This document shows, one piece after another, positions 1-8,708 of a stretch of DNA of 64,000 nucleotides (position 1 is its first letter; every line of letters begins with the position of its first letter). The position numbers and the translations under genes are program-made. The notes beneath the pieces were generated by a model. That model saw only the letters and a program-made list of their open reading frames with translations, made no database searches and was not told the DNA's origin. Origin of the DNA: Novosphingobium panipatense (lineage in GTDB: Bacteria; Pseudomonadota; Alphaproteobacteria; Sphingomonadales; Sphingomonadaceae); contig NZ_MSQB01000001.1 in assembly GCF_002149965.1 (NCBI RefSeq), forward strand, positions 286,129-350,128, written 5' to 3'.

Positions 1-1
1 C

Positions 2-823
2 GCTTTCCGGCTCAACCTGCTGCAGGGGTTCAATTCGCTGGGCACTGTGCTCGGCCCGCTGCTGAGCGCGCCGTTCCTGCTACAGGACATCGCGCCCGGC
101 GCACGCGCGGATGTGGCGGCTTCAGCACCTTTCATCGTAATCGGTGCCGTCCTGGCGATGCTGGCGACGCTCTATGCCGCGCACCGGCAGCTTCTGGCGG
201 GATCGCCGTCGGGAACGGGTAATTACCTGCCGAGGGACTGGAGACGGCAGATAGTCGCCGTGCTGGCCGAGCGCAGGTTGCTCTGGGGAGCGCTGGCGAT
301 CTTTCTCTATGTCGGCGCGGAAGTGACGATCGGTACGCTGATGACCAATGTCCTGATGTTGCCGAGCAGGCTGGGACTGGAACCTGTCAGCGCGGGACGG
401 CTGGTCAGCCTCTATTGGGCAGGTGCGATGGTGGGGCGGTTCGTGGGGGCCTGGCTCATGACGCGGATCGCCGAGACGCGGTTGCTGTTCTGCGCGGCGC
501 TGGCGGCGATCGGGCTGACCGTGGCAGCGGTTGTCGTGTCCGGCGTGATCGGGGCGGGCATGCTTATCGCGGTCGGTCTCTGCAACGCGATCATGTATCC
601 GACGATTTATGCCCTGGCGATGCCTGAAGACAGCAGCAAGGCGCCGCTGGCGTCGATGTGGCTTTGCATGGCGGTCGTCGGCGGCGCGGTCGTGCCGATC
701 CTGACTGGCGCCGCCGCCGATGCCGTCGGTCTGCTCAAGGCGCTTCTGCTTCCGGCGGCATGCTACGTCGGGATTGCGCTGTTCGCACGCCATTGCATGG
801 GAATGAGGGAGCCGCAATCTTGA
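2..823 (+). CDS. Sugar MFS transporter, FucP/GluP-like (5' end outside window)
   Basis: This is the C-terminal part (about 273 residues) of an inner-membrane sugar:proton symporter. The reading frame is open from base 2 and contains the segment LLQGFNSLGTVLGPLL, typical of the L-fucose/glucose/galactose permease branch of the major facilitator superfamily, followed by a series of hydrophobic helices. A GTG at 47 is internal and is not the real start. The stop codon overlaps the TTG start of the LacI regulator gene, so the two are translationally coupled and the transporter probably imports the sugar sensed by that regulator. The sugar itself cannot be named from the sequence. Confidence 0.8.
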   Translation, partial: AFRLNLLQGFNSLGTVLGPLLSAPFLLQDIAPGARADVAASAPFIVIGAVLAMLATLYAAHRQLLAGSPSGTGNYLPRDWRRQIVAVLAERRLLWGALAIFLYVGAEVTIGTLMTNVLMLPSRLGLEPVSAGRLVSLYWAGAMVGRFVGAWLMTRIAETRLLFCAALAAIGLTVAAVVVSGVIGAGMLIAVGLCNAIMYPTIYALAMPEDSSKAPLASMWLCMAVVGGAVVPILTGAAADAVGLLKALLLPAACYVGIALFARHCMGMREPQS

Positions 824-1836
824 GCATCGTCACGATCAAGGACGTTGCCGCGCGGGCTGGCGTTTCCCCCAAGACCGTTTCGCGCGTCATAAACGGCGAA
901 GCGCATGTGCGGCCGGAAGTGCGGGAATTGGTGCAGAAGGTGGTGGCCGAACTGGATTATCGCCCCAATGCCTTTGCCCGTAGCCTCTCCAGCACGCGCT
1001 CCTACCTGCTTGGGCTTTTCATCGACGATCCCGTTTCGGGCTATGCCGCCGATGTCCAGCACGGGGCGCTGATCGGCTGCCGCGAGCGTAGTTATCACCT
1101 TGTCGTCGAGCCGGTGGATCTGGCGGCCCCGGGCTGGGAAAATCAGGTGCGCGGCAGCATCTCGGCGCTGCGGCTGGACGGTGCCATCGTCGCCCCACCG
1201 ATCTGTGACGAAGCGGCATTGATGGCCGTATTCGCGGAGGCAGGGCTGCCTACCGTGCTGGTCGCGCCGAGCGTGGCCCCACCCACATCCGGCACCGTGC
1301 GCATGGACGATCGGCTCGCGGCGCAGGAAATGACAGAATACTTGCTCGGGCTTGGCCATCGCCGCATCGGCTTCGTCCAGGGGCCGATCCGCCACAGCGC
1401 CTCGGCACGGCGCGAGGAAGGTTTTCGCCGGGCCATGGAGAAGGCGGCGGTGGCTGTGGACGAAGCCTGCGTAGTGCGCGGCGATTTCAGTTCGCGGACG
1501 GGGATGGAACTTGGGGAGAAGCTGCTCGCCTTGCCGGATCGCCCCACCGCGATCTTCGCCTCGAACGACGATATGGCCCTCGGGGTGCTGATCACCGCGA
1601 TGAAGCATGGCATCGCCGTGCCGGAAAAGCTGTCCGTCTGCGGTTTCGACGATGCACCCTCTTCGCGCGCGGCTTGGCCGCAAGTCACCACCGTTCGCCA
1701 GCCCAAGGCCGAAATGGCGGCGGCGGCTGTCGATATCTTGGTGAACCCGCAATTCAGGCGAAAGGCGGGGGGCGAGGGCTCTCATTTGATGTTGCCGCAT
1801 GAACTCGTTCTGCGCGGCAGCACGGGGCCGATCTGA
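820..1836 (+). CDS. LacI-family transcriptional regulator
   Basis: This is a LacI/GalR repressor of about 338 residues. The N-terminal helix-turn-helix is VTIKDVAARAGVSPKTVSRV, followed by a hinge helix with YRPNAFARSL and a periplasmic-binding-protein-like effector domain ending in the usual GFDD and TTVRQP motifs. The start is taken as TTG at 820, with GAGGGA about nine bases upstream, because it places the HTH at the very N-terminus; it overlaps the stop of the sugar transporter. It probably controls that transporter and nearby sugar genes to the left. No operator could be assigned, and the ligand is unknown. Confidence 0.88.
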   Translation: MSIVTIKDVAARAGVSPKTVSRVINGEAHVRPEVRELVQKVVAELDYRPNAFARSLSSTRSYLLGLFIDDPVSGYAADVQHGALIGCRERSYHLVVEPVDLAAPGWENQVRGSISALRLDGAIVAPPICDEAALMAVFAEAGLPTVLVAPSVAPPTSGTVRMDDRLAAQEMTEYLLGLGHRRIGFVQGPIRHSASARREEGFRRAMEKAAVAVDEACVVRGDFSSRTGMELGEKLLALPDRPTAIFASNDDMALGVLITAMKHGIAVPEKLSVCGFDDAPSSRAAWPQVTTVRQPKAEMAAAAVDILVNPQFRRKAGGEGSHLMLPHELVLRGSTGPI

Positions 1837-1872
1837 CTGGCGGGGATGTTTGGCGCCGGTGCGCTTCGAGTT

Positions 1873-3027
1873 TCAGCGCCGTTCGGAATGTTCAGGCCAC
1901 CGGATGGGAGAGGTCGCCAACGCGTCTGGTTCCGAATGTGGGCGGGAGGCTTGAAGGCCATTTTCCAGAAAGCGGCGAAATATGCGCTGCGCCGGCAAAT
2001 CGTAGAACTTGGTTGCCAGCAAGGCGATGATCAGAATGGCCGGCAGCGTAAGATAGGCCTCGAATCCGGCTTCTCCCTTGCCGGCTAACTTCTCTGAGAC
2101 GCCTGAATAAAGCGCCAGAAGCGGTACATGGAGGCCGTACAGAGGATAGGAAATGGCGCCAAGGAGGCTGGCGCCGGGCAGAACCTTCTGGTGCCCTGCC
2201 GAAACGGCCAGCACCAGCGCTAGCGGCAGGACGAGGATGGTCATGGGTAATGACCACCGGATCGAATGCAGCGGCATGACCAGAGCGACCACGATCAGCG
2301 CGAGCGACATGAAAGCGGCGCTTTGGCCAAGATAAGGCAATCGGCCGCGCATTGCGTGGATCAGCAGTCCAATCAGGAACCCGTAAGACACCCGGGCAAG
2401 TCCGCCTGACATTGTCGGGATGCTCCAGCCCAGATCCATTGTGTCGTGCCGGATCGCCAATGTGATCAGCATGGCCATCGCCGCGATGGCAAGGACGATC
2501 AGTACTGGACGTGTCAGGCGCACCAGCAAACCGGCCCAGACGACGTTGATGATCACTTCGAAAAATAGCGACCAGAGCGGACCGTTGACAGGGAAGGCTT
2601 CCCAGGCCGTGGCCTGACCGCTCCACCATTTCGGCAACAGCATCACGTTGAGCGCGGCGCTGGCGAGTATTTCGGTCAGGCTGTCCGAGCGGTTCGGTGC
2701 GACCAGCCAGCGGGCGAGGGCGTAAGCGGTTCCCAAGGTGGCGCCCAGGATCACGATCGGCATCATTCGCGCCAGGCGACGGCTTGCGAATTCTCGAAAG
2801 GTCATGCCGTTATCGAGGCGTTTCCCATAGGCGGCAGCAATGACAAACCCGCTCAATATGAAGAAGAAATCGACGGCGAGATAGCCGTGGGGGGCCAGGT
2901 TCGGCGCCCCGGTCCGTGTTCCGATATGGAAGACGAGCACCATGAGCGCGGCTATGCCTCTCAATTCGTCGAGGAAGTCAAAACGATCCTGCTGGTGGCT
3001 TGCAGATCTCATGTCGCTGTCGCTCAT
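1873..3027 (-). CDS. Acyltransferase family 3 membrane protein
   Basis: This 384-residue inner-membrane protein belongs to the acyltransferase-3 family (OafA/ExoZ/NodX), which transfers acetyl or other acyl groups to sugars of surface polysaccharides. The family signature is visible near the N-terminus: LDELRGIAALMVLVFH, then DFFFILSGFVIA, with about ten hydrophobic segments in total. The start overlaps the stop of the upstream polymerase/ligase-like gene by four bases (ATGA), so the two form an operon. This suggests it decorates the same glycan. The exact acyl group and acceptor are unknown. Confidence 0.88.
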   Translation of the reverse strand: MSDSDMRSASHQQDRFDFLDELRGIAALMVLVFHIGTRTGAPNLAPHGYLAVDFFFILSGFVIAAAYGKRLDNGMTFREFASRRLARMMPIVILGATLGTAYALARWLVAPNRSDSLTEILASAALNVMLLPKWWSGQATAWEAFPVNGPLWSLFFEVIINVVWAGLLVRLTRPVLIVLAIAAMAMLITLAIRHDTMDLGWSIPTMSGGLARVSYGFLIGLLIHAMRGRLPYLGQSAAFMSLALIVVALVMPLHSIRWSLPMTILVLPLALVLAVSAGHQKVLPGASLLGAISYPLYGLHVPLLALYSGVSEKLAGKGEAGFEAYLTLPAILIIALLATKFYDLPAQRIFRRFLENGLQASRPHSEPDALATSPIRWPEHSERR

Positions 3028-4526
3028 CGTGGCGAGTCTTGTGAAAGAGTTTTCCTGAACGGATGAAATTCCCGCGGTGCCGCAGTGTTACCCTCGCTGG
3101 AAACCGGCAACTGTGGTTTGCCGGACCAAAGCACCGTTTGCGGTCGGCGAGAGAGGGTGATGTGAAGCGCCGCGGTGATGGCGAACCCGAACCCGGTGAG
3201 CGGCTCGAAGTTGGCATCGGCAATCATGAGCGAAACGACGATCATGGGAACATAGGAATACCGGAATGCCGACAATATGATCTGGGATTCCAGCGTCTTG
3301 TAGCGCGGTGATCGGAAGAATGATTGCGCAGCGAAAGCGTAGAACAGCGTGGCGCCTAGTATGCCGGAGGCACTCAACACGGCGATGATGCTGCTCGACG
3401 ATCGCGTGCTCCCAAGGCCGATTCCTATGCCGTTGCTGGCGAAGAGGCTGGAGAGTGCGATCGACCGCCACATTCCTCTTTCCTCGTAGGAGAGAGAAGA
3501 CGTCTTTTGCAGTACCATCCGGTCAATCATGGCCAGTATCGGATCGAGAAGGCCGGGCCTGAACAGCAGAGCCAGGGTTATCGTGACCAGTACGATAACC
3601 AGCAGGGAGAGTTCCCCCAGCAGGCCTCGCTTGAACAAGGCCGTACTGGACTGTTCCATATTGGCCCGAAGCAGCCACTCAAAACCGGCCATACCGAAGA
3701 ACATGGCCAGTCCTATGTAAGTGGCCGAGGATTTGGATTGCCAGCACAGCAGGATCAGCAGCAGAAGAAGAACCGGGCACAGGCAATCGCGCAGTTTGTG
3801 ATCAATGATGGCGCGTCTGTAGAAATGGAGCGCGCAGAGGAAGCCGAGGCAATAGTTTCCGAAGGCTGATGCTTCCGGCATCAGTCCTACCACGCGTTTC
3901 GATCCGAGCACTTCGACGTCCGTCGCCAGGGCGTAGGATGCTGTCCTGAACGGTGCCAGAAAGGGACCTATAGGTACGTATTGGCTGGCGAAATCCACTA
4001 TTCCGGTCAGTACCAGTACAGCGGCGCCCAGGCAGATGGCCTGGAGTGCGTGCTGCCGCATGGCCGGACTCTGCAGCAGTCTGGTCATGGCGAAAACGGC
4101 GAATACCGAGATCGTCATGTAGACCCACTGCGAGAGATTTTGCGTGGTGGGTTGCAAGGGCGAAGGCGTGCTCAGAATGCCCCGAACCGGAACCACCAGG
4201 ATATCGCCCATGAAAAGCCGAGGCATGAACAGGGTCGTCAAGCTGGCTACGATCCAGAAGGCAAAAAGGCAGAACAGCCGGTCCGGGCGGAGGGCAAGAG
4301 TGAGGAACGCGGCGGGGCCACCACGCGTCAGGAAGGCTTTTCCGATCAGGATCAGGGCCATGATCGGCATCGCCACAAGGGTCAGCCCGCCGGTGATGTT
4401 CGTGGGGATGGCCGCACAGGCGCCGAAAGGCATCGTTGCAAAGAAGAGATAGAGCGCGATGTGCGGACGGCTCGCCATGGCCCATAAGGCCAGAGTCCAG
4501 AACAGCACGATCGGCAAGGCATTCAT
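3024..4526 (-). CDS. O-antigen ligase/polymerase-like membrane protein
   Basis: This 500-residue protein is almost entirely hydrophobic, with more than ten membrane segments and one long loop in the middle to C-terminal half. That layout matches Wzy polymerases and WaaL/O-antigen ligase family proteins, which are poorly conserved in sequence. A polymerase or ligase role in exopolysaccharide or capsule assembly is inferred from topology and from the coupled acyltransferase gene. It is the first gene of a two-gene minus-strand unit whose promoter must lie in the 4527-4918 gap shared with the divergent RTX glycosidase gene. Other polytopic polysaccharide proteins cannot be excluded. Confidence 0.65.
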   Translation of the reverse strand: MNALPIVLFWTLALWAMASRPHIALYLFFATMPFGACAAIPTNITGGLTLVAMPIMALILIGKAFLTRGGPAAFLTLALRPDRLFCLFAFWIVASLTTLFMPRLFMGDILVVPVRGILSTPSPLQPTTQNLSQWVYMTISVFAVFAMTRLLQSPAMRQHALQAICLGAAVLVLTGIVDFASQYVPIGPFLAPFRTASYALATDVEVLGSKRVVGLMPEASAFGNYCLGFLCALHFYRRAIIDHKLRDCLCPVLLLLLILLCWQSKSSATYIGLAMFFGMAGFEWLLRANMEQSSTALFKRGLLGELSLLVIVLVTITLALLFRPGLLDPILAMIDRMVLQKTSSLSYEERGMWRSIALSSLFASNGIGIGLGSTRSSSSIIAVLSASGILGATLFYAFAAQSFFRSPRYKTLESQIILSAFRYSYVPMIVVSLMIADANFEPLTGFGFAITAALHITLSRRPQTVLWSGKPQLPVSSEGNTAAPREFHPFRKTLSQDSPR

Positions 4527-4918
4527 GAGCGGCTTGTCGTCAGTCTTGACTGAGATAATTCAGTATCAGGCCGATGCGTTTCGCAGATGGAATTATCACG
4601 ATCTTTTCAGCTCCGATATCGCGCTCAGCACGGCGGGAGTTTCCTGTGCGGCAACCCCTTCTAATCGGCTCGGAAAATAGACTGCAGTTCAATTGCCTCC
4701 AGATCGGTCGTGCTCGATGTCTTGACATAGCGTTTATGTGGAAAATGAAGCCATTTTCGATGGATTTCCTGTTATACTGGATGGGTTTGATACGCAATTA
4801 TACCTGATAGGATGATCAGCAATTGTTCATGGAGATGTCGTTCTGGATAACCATGCCGATACATCAATCGTAATCGTATTCGGCGCATTCAGAGGGGGGT
4901 TATTCGATGAGGTAGATC
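4527..4918. other. Divergent intergenic region, AT-richer, with small inverted repeats
   Basis: About 390 bases without a supportable gene separate the minus-strand polymerase/acyltransferase unit from the plus-strand RTX glycosidase gene, so it should hold promoters for both. Visible signals are a palindrome ATGTCTTGACAT at 4717-4728, an inverted repeat GAAAATG/CATTTTC at 4741-4758, and a TATACT hexamer at 4773-4778 that could be a -10 element for the plus strand. None is proven. The base composition is clearly more AT-rich than the neighbouring genes. Confidence 0.4.
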
Positions 4919-7387
4919 ATGAGTATTCTTCTCGGCGCGCAGACCCATTTCAGTCAGGGCTGGAATCCTTCGCTTCTCGATACGGCGGAGGTGCTTGGCG
5001 CAGGGGCCATTCGCGACAGCGTGCCTTGGGGCGCCGTGGAAAAATTGGCTGGGAAGTACGACTTTTCCGTGCCGCAAGCTGCCTGGCTTGATCGCGCGCT
5101 CGATCAGGAACTGCATGTTACCCTGACGTTCGCGAACGCGAATGTGCTCTATGACAAGGGCTACACCGTCTACAGCGATGCCGGGCGGGAGGCGTTTGCC
5201 AAGTTTGTCGTGGAGACGCTCAAACGCTATCCCGGCGTCGGCGCCATCGAGATCGGCAACGAGTATAACTCCAATTCGTTCGTTACCGGGCCGGTCGCCG
5301 CTTCTTCGGCGGCCAATCGCGACGATTACTATGCCAAGCTGGTTTCGGCAGTGGATAGAGCGCTCACGCAGGCGGGGATCGACGTCGAACTGGTCGGCGG
5401 GGCGACACACTCCATTCCGGTGGATTATTTTGCCGACCTCAAGGCATTGGGAACGATCGACCTGCTCGATGCGATCTCGATCCATCCCTATACGACCCCT
5501 CCCGAACAGTTTGCGGATCAGATCGCCATTCTGCGCGGCGTGGTCGGTAACATGGTCGATCTAAGGGTCACGGAATTCGGGAGCGACTTCGCGTCCCTTG
5601 ACGATGCGCCCGCCTATCTCGCCAAGATGCTCAGCGTCATGGGCGATGCCGGTATCGAGAGCGCCAGTTGGTATGCCCTGGCGCGTCAGGCATATTTTCC
5701 GAACATGGAACTTTGGAACACCGCCGCCGGAACAGCCACCCCGGCGGGCGAAGCGTTTCGCCTATTCGATGATATTCTGAGCGATGCGGACAGGATCGAG
5801 CGGGTCGCGCCCGACGATTTCACGTACTTCTATACGTTCGGCGATCATGCTGCGGTGCTCTGGGGACAGACGGGTTCGGTTACGCTCGCGCCCGGCATCA
5901 CGGCCTACGATCTGGCAGGCCGTCCCATCTCCGGGTTCGACGGGCGGATCTCTGCCGACAAGCCGATCATCCTGAAGTCCGAGGGCGAGATGACGGCGGC
6001 TTCGGTGCAGTTCCATCACGGTGCGCTCGTTGCCGATAGCTTCGATCAGTTCGATGTCACCAACACGGATGGTTCGGGCGTCGGATTCGAAGGTCCCTGG
6101 TCCTATTTCGCGCTTTCGGGCAACGGCCAGATGACGGCCTTGCAGACCATGGGGGGAGGCCTGAAGGGCGGAGAACTGTGGACGCCTTATCTCGGGTCGC
6201 AGTGGCTGCGTCCTCTGGAGGTGAACGCCACTCATGTGACGCCGGTTGACTTTTCGGGCGGCACCGATGCTGCGTCGCGTTACGCTATCGTTGAGCGTTA
6301 TATGTCCCAGAGTACCGGTTCCTTCACGATAGAAGGTACTTACGATGTGGGCGATCAGACGCGGGACGGGATCTACCTGACGGTGACCGTCAACGATCAG
6401 AAGATTCTGCAGCAGCACGTCTACGACCCGGCTCAGGGGAATTCCTTTAGTTTCCAGCTCAACCATGTCGGGCTCGCCGTGGGTGACAGGGTGGAGTTTG
6501 TCGTATCTTCCGGCGCCAATGCGGCAGGTGACATCACTTCGCGGCACATCCAGATTTTTGCCGAGACGGTCGGAGCGGCGGACTGGTCCGGGGCCAAGGC
6601 CGGAATCCGGTTGGACGTGGCACAGGCGAGCGTGGTCGTCGATGGTAATCGGATGGAGACGACTGCTACGGATGCGATCGGCTCCAGTTTCAATGACGTG
6701 ATGTCGGGAGACGCCAGTGCCAACCGGTTTGATGGCGGGGCGGGTGACGATCGTCTGTTCGGGTTGGACGGTGACGATCTCCTGCAAGGCGGGAGCGGCG
6801 CGGATCGTCTCGACGGCGGTTCGGGCGCCGACCGCATGACGGGCGGTTTGGGCGACGACACCTACTATGTGGACGATGCGCGCGATCAGGTGATCGAAAC
6901 CGATCCGGGTGGCGGGATCGACACGGTTCGCTCCGAGGTGGATTTCGTGTTGGGCGCGAATATCGAACGTCTCTACCTTGTGGGGGAGGGAAACATCGGC
7001 GGCACTGGAAACAGGCTGGCCAATATCCTTTACGGCAACGAGGGAGACAACGTGCTGTCCGGTGGGGGCGGTGCCGACAAGCTCTACGGCGGCGGAGGTT
7101 CGGACATTTTCCTGTTCGATGTCCGTGAAGCGGCGGCGAGCGCTGACACCATCATGGATTTTCAGCTTGGCGTCGATCGCATCGCCGTCGACCGGGATGC
7201 GTTTGCCGGTGTGACCGGGCTTGCCTATGGAAGCAGAGCCACGAGCGGAGACATGACGCTGTTCTACGATCCCTCGGCAGGCACACTCTACTTCGATACC
7301 GATGGGAACGGGATGGGGGAAGCTGTCGCTCTGGCCAGTCTGCGCGGAGAGATCATGATCGAGGCGGCCGATGTCCTGTTCGTCTGA
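4919..7387 (+). CDS. RTX-secreted glycoside hydrolase (clan GH-A-like)
   Basis: This 822-residue protein joins a TIM-barrel glycosidase to calcium-binding RTX repeats. Residues 1 to about 290 carry the clan GH-A pattern: EIGNE with Asn114-Glu115 as likely acid/base, the IHPY motif around 189, and VTEFG with Glu219 as likely nucleophile. Residues about 350-560 form a beta-rich domain containing WTPYLG, and about 600-740 are GG-x-G-x-D nonapeptides followed by a DF-xx-GxDRI C-terminal secretion-type region. There is no signal peptide, as expected for type I secretion. The ATG at 4919 has GAGG six bases upstream. A paralogue without RTX lies at 11916-13685. It probably cuts a secreted polysaccharide; the substrate is unknown. 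Confidence 0.85.
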   Translation: MSILLGAQTHFSQGWNPSLLDTAEVLGAGAIRDSVPWGAVEKLAGKYDFSVPQAAWLDRALDQELHVTLTFANANVLYDKGYTVYSDAGREAFAKFVVETLKRYPGVGAIEIGNEYNSNSFVTGPVAASSAANRDDYYAKLVSAVDRALTQAGIDVELVGGATHSIPVDYFADLKALGTIDLLDAISIHPYTTPPEQFADQIAILRGVVGNMVDLRVTEFGSDFASLDDAPAYLAKMLSVMGDAGIESASWYALARQAYFPNMELWNTAAGTATPAGEAFRLFDDILSDADRIERVAPDDFTYFYTFGDHAAVLWGQTGSVTLAPGITAYDLAGRPISGFDGRISADKPIILKSEGEMTAASVQFHHGALVADSFDQFDVTNTDGSGVGFEGPWSYFALSGNGQMTALQTMGGGLKGGELWTPYLGSQWLRPLEVNATHVTPVDFSGGTDAASRYAIVERYMSQSTGSFTIEGTYDVGDQTRDGIYLTVTVNDQKILQQHVYDPAQGNSFSFQLNHVGLAVGDRVEFVVSSGANAAGDITSRHIQIFAETVGAADWSGAKAGIRLDVAQASVVVDGNRMETTATDAIGSSFNDVMSGDASANRFDGGAGDDRLFGLDGDDLLQGGSGADRLDGGSGADRMTGGLGDDTYYVDDARDQVIETDPGGGIDTVRSEVDFVLGANIERLYLVGEGNIGGTGNRLANILYGNEGDNVLSGGGGADKLYGGGGSDIFLFDVREAAASADTIMDFQLGVDRIAVDRDAFAGVTGLAYGSRATSGDMTLFYDPSAGTLYFDTDGNGMGEAVALASLRGEIMIEAADVLFV

Positions 7388-7526
7388 TCATGGCCCGTTC
7401 CCGCAGGCAACTTTCGCGATCGAGGCTGTTTCGCAGCCGTCGCGCTGGTCCGAAACCTTCGGACGGAGCATCGACTGGCCGGGAGGTATCCCGTGCCGCT
7501 CTACTGCCAGACTGGAGCGTATCTTT

Positions 7527-7622
7527 GTGACCACCGAGGAAAAGCGGCCGAAACTGGGATTGGCCATGGCGGCGGCATTCTCCCTTACCGCTTGGGTCGG
7601 TTTGACGGCGCTGATTACCTGA
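7527..7622 (+). CDS. Possible 31-residue small membrane protein
   Basis: A short open frame starts at GTG 7527, with GGAG ten bases upstream, and encodes a charged N-terminus (TTEEKRPKLGL) followed by one hydrophobic helix (AAAFSLTAWVGLTALI). This is the form of a small single-pass inner-membrane protein. It ends just before the bidirectional terminator at 7643-7676, so it would fit as a tiny last gene of the RTX glycosidase transcript. No family was recognised, and a chance ORF is quite possible. Confidence 0.35.
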   Translation: MTTEEKRPKLGLAMAAAFSLTAWVGLTALIT

Positions 7623-7642
7623 ACTTTCGCGGATCGCACGAA

Positions 7643-7676
7643 AAAAGCCGGAGAAGGGGGGCCTTCTCCGGCTTTT
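7643..7676. terminator. Bidirectional rho-independent terminator
   Basis: A 15-bp perfect stem (AAAAGCCGGAGAAGG pairing with CCTTCTCCGGCTTTT) closes a GGGG loop. The A-run on one side and T-run on the other make it work on both strands. It sits between the plus-strand RTX glycosidase gene and the minus-strand repeat-only RTX gene, which converge here. Confidence 0.85.
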
Positions 7677-7696
7677 CTCATGCCTTCGGTCTGGGG

Positions 7697-8242
7697 TCAG
7701 GCTACGATGATGTCCGCGTCGGTCAGGTGGACATCATAGACTAGGACCGAGGTTCCCCCGTAAGTCAGGATCGAATTCGCGCCCGAGAAGGCGATCGAAT
7801 AGCCGCTGCCCTCGATCAGGCTGACCTTGTCGATGCCCTGTTCGAAATCGAAGAGCTTGTCGGAGCCGTCGTCCTTGTCGAATACGAAGATGTCGGAACC
7901 GGTAATGGAGGCGTCGTTGGGATCGTCCCCGAAGAGCACGTCATCGTCGGCACCGCCGAAGATGACGTCATCGCCCGCGCCGCCATAGAGGCGATCGTTG
8001 CCGCCGCCGCCGTTAAGTGTGTCATTACCCTCGCCGCCGCGCAGCTTGTCGGCCGAGCCCTGCCCCCAGAGCACGTCGTTGCCTTCGTCGCCATAGAGAT
8101 TGTCGCTGTTCGCGCCGCCCTGGATGATGTCGTTGCCCCCGGCACCGTGAACGGTGTCGTTGCCCTGCCCCGACAGGATTTCGTCGTTGGCCGAACTGCC
8201 GCTGAGAATGTCGCCAATCGCTGAACCACTGATAATTGCCAC
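7697..8242 (-). CDS. Small RTX calcium-binding protein without a catalytic domain
   Basis: This protein of about 181 residues is almost only RTX: roughly residues 5-115 are GG-x-G-x-D-x-L/I nonapeptides and the rest is the C-terminal cap with DIFVFDKDDGSDKLFDFEQG, the type found at the end of type I secreted proteins. The GTG at 8242 is preferred over a TTG at 8275 because a strong GGAAGGA lies seven bases upstream of it. No enzyme domain is present, so a structural or calcium-dependent matrix role is inferred. It converges with the RTX glycosidase gene and its C-terminal cap resembles the caps of both neighbouring RTX proteins. No transporter genes for it are in the window. Confidence 0.8.
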   Translation of the reverse strand: MAIISGSAIGDILSGSSANDEILSGQGNDTVHGAGGNDIIQGGANSDNLYGDEGNDVLWGQGSADKLRGGEGNDTLNGGGGNDRLYGGAGDDVIFGGADDDVLFGDDPNDASITGSDIFVFDKDDGSDKLFDFEQGIDKVSLIEGSGYSIAFSGANSILTYGGTSVLVYDVHLTDADIIVA

Positions 8243-8417
8243 GGGATGTTCCTTCCGAAGATCGTTGAATTTCAAAACGCATAAAATTCGACGATGATTG
8301 TGCCGGCTTCCCGTTATCTGTTCAGCAAATCACCCCACTCAAGAGACCAGGTGAAGTTCCCCTGTTGCCCAATTCCCATAACAAGATCTGGTGCAGCGCT
8401 TCAGCCTTTCCTCAATC

Positions 8418-8449
8418 GTGAATTGCAAATACTCTGGATGTGAATTGCA
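8418..8449. promoter_or_regulatory. Direct repeat GTGAATTGCA, 22-bp spacing
   Basis: Two identical decamers, GTGAATTGCA at 8418-8427 and 8440-8449, are spaced 22 bases start to start, about two helical turns. They lie roughly 180 bases upstream of the small RTX gene. Same-face direct repeats are typical of response-regulator or activator sites; this reading is inference. Confidence 0.4.
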
Positions 8450-8637
8450 CTGCAACCCGATAAATGCACGGGACGTCTTTATTTTGCGGTAATGCGTTCA
8501 ATGTGGATCGGATAATGCGTATTTATACTTGGACGATAATTCGTCTCTTCCAGTGAATGTCTTGTCGTTCAAAAGCTGAACTGGGGCATGCGATCGCCCG
8601 GATTGTCCATTCTGGACGAGGATGATGCAGAAAGCAG

Positions 8638-8665
8638 AAAAGGCCCCGACATGTCGGAGCCTTTT
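8638..8665 (-). terminator. Terminator of the RTX subtilase gene
   Basis: AAAAGGC and GCCTTTT flank an inner CCGAC/GTCGG-type stem around an ATGT centre. On the minus strand it ends in a T-run and lies about 45 bases after the subtilase stop codon. Confidence 0.75.
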
Positions 8666-8708
8666 CCCTGAAACCTGTCCGGTGTAGTCCCCTTCTTCGG
8701 GGTGATTC

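Larger units (their letters stand above)
8243..8708. other. Intergenic region between two minus-strand RTX genes
   Basis: About 465 bases with no supportable gene. It contains the 10-bp direct repeats at 8418-8449 and the terminator of the subtilase gene at 8638-8665. The AT-rich stretch around 8460-8560 is a plausible promoter zone for the small RTX gene, which starts at 8242, but no clear -35/-10 pair was recognised. Confidence 0.4.

Noticed and set aside
6720..7120. Regularly spaced short repeats that could suggest a CRISPR array
   Set aside because: They are RTX nonapeptide codons inside the glycosidase gene; there are no constant repeats with unique spacers and no cas genes.
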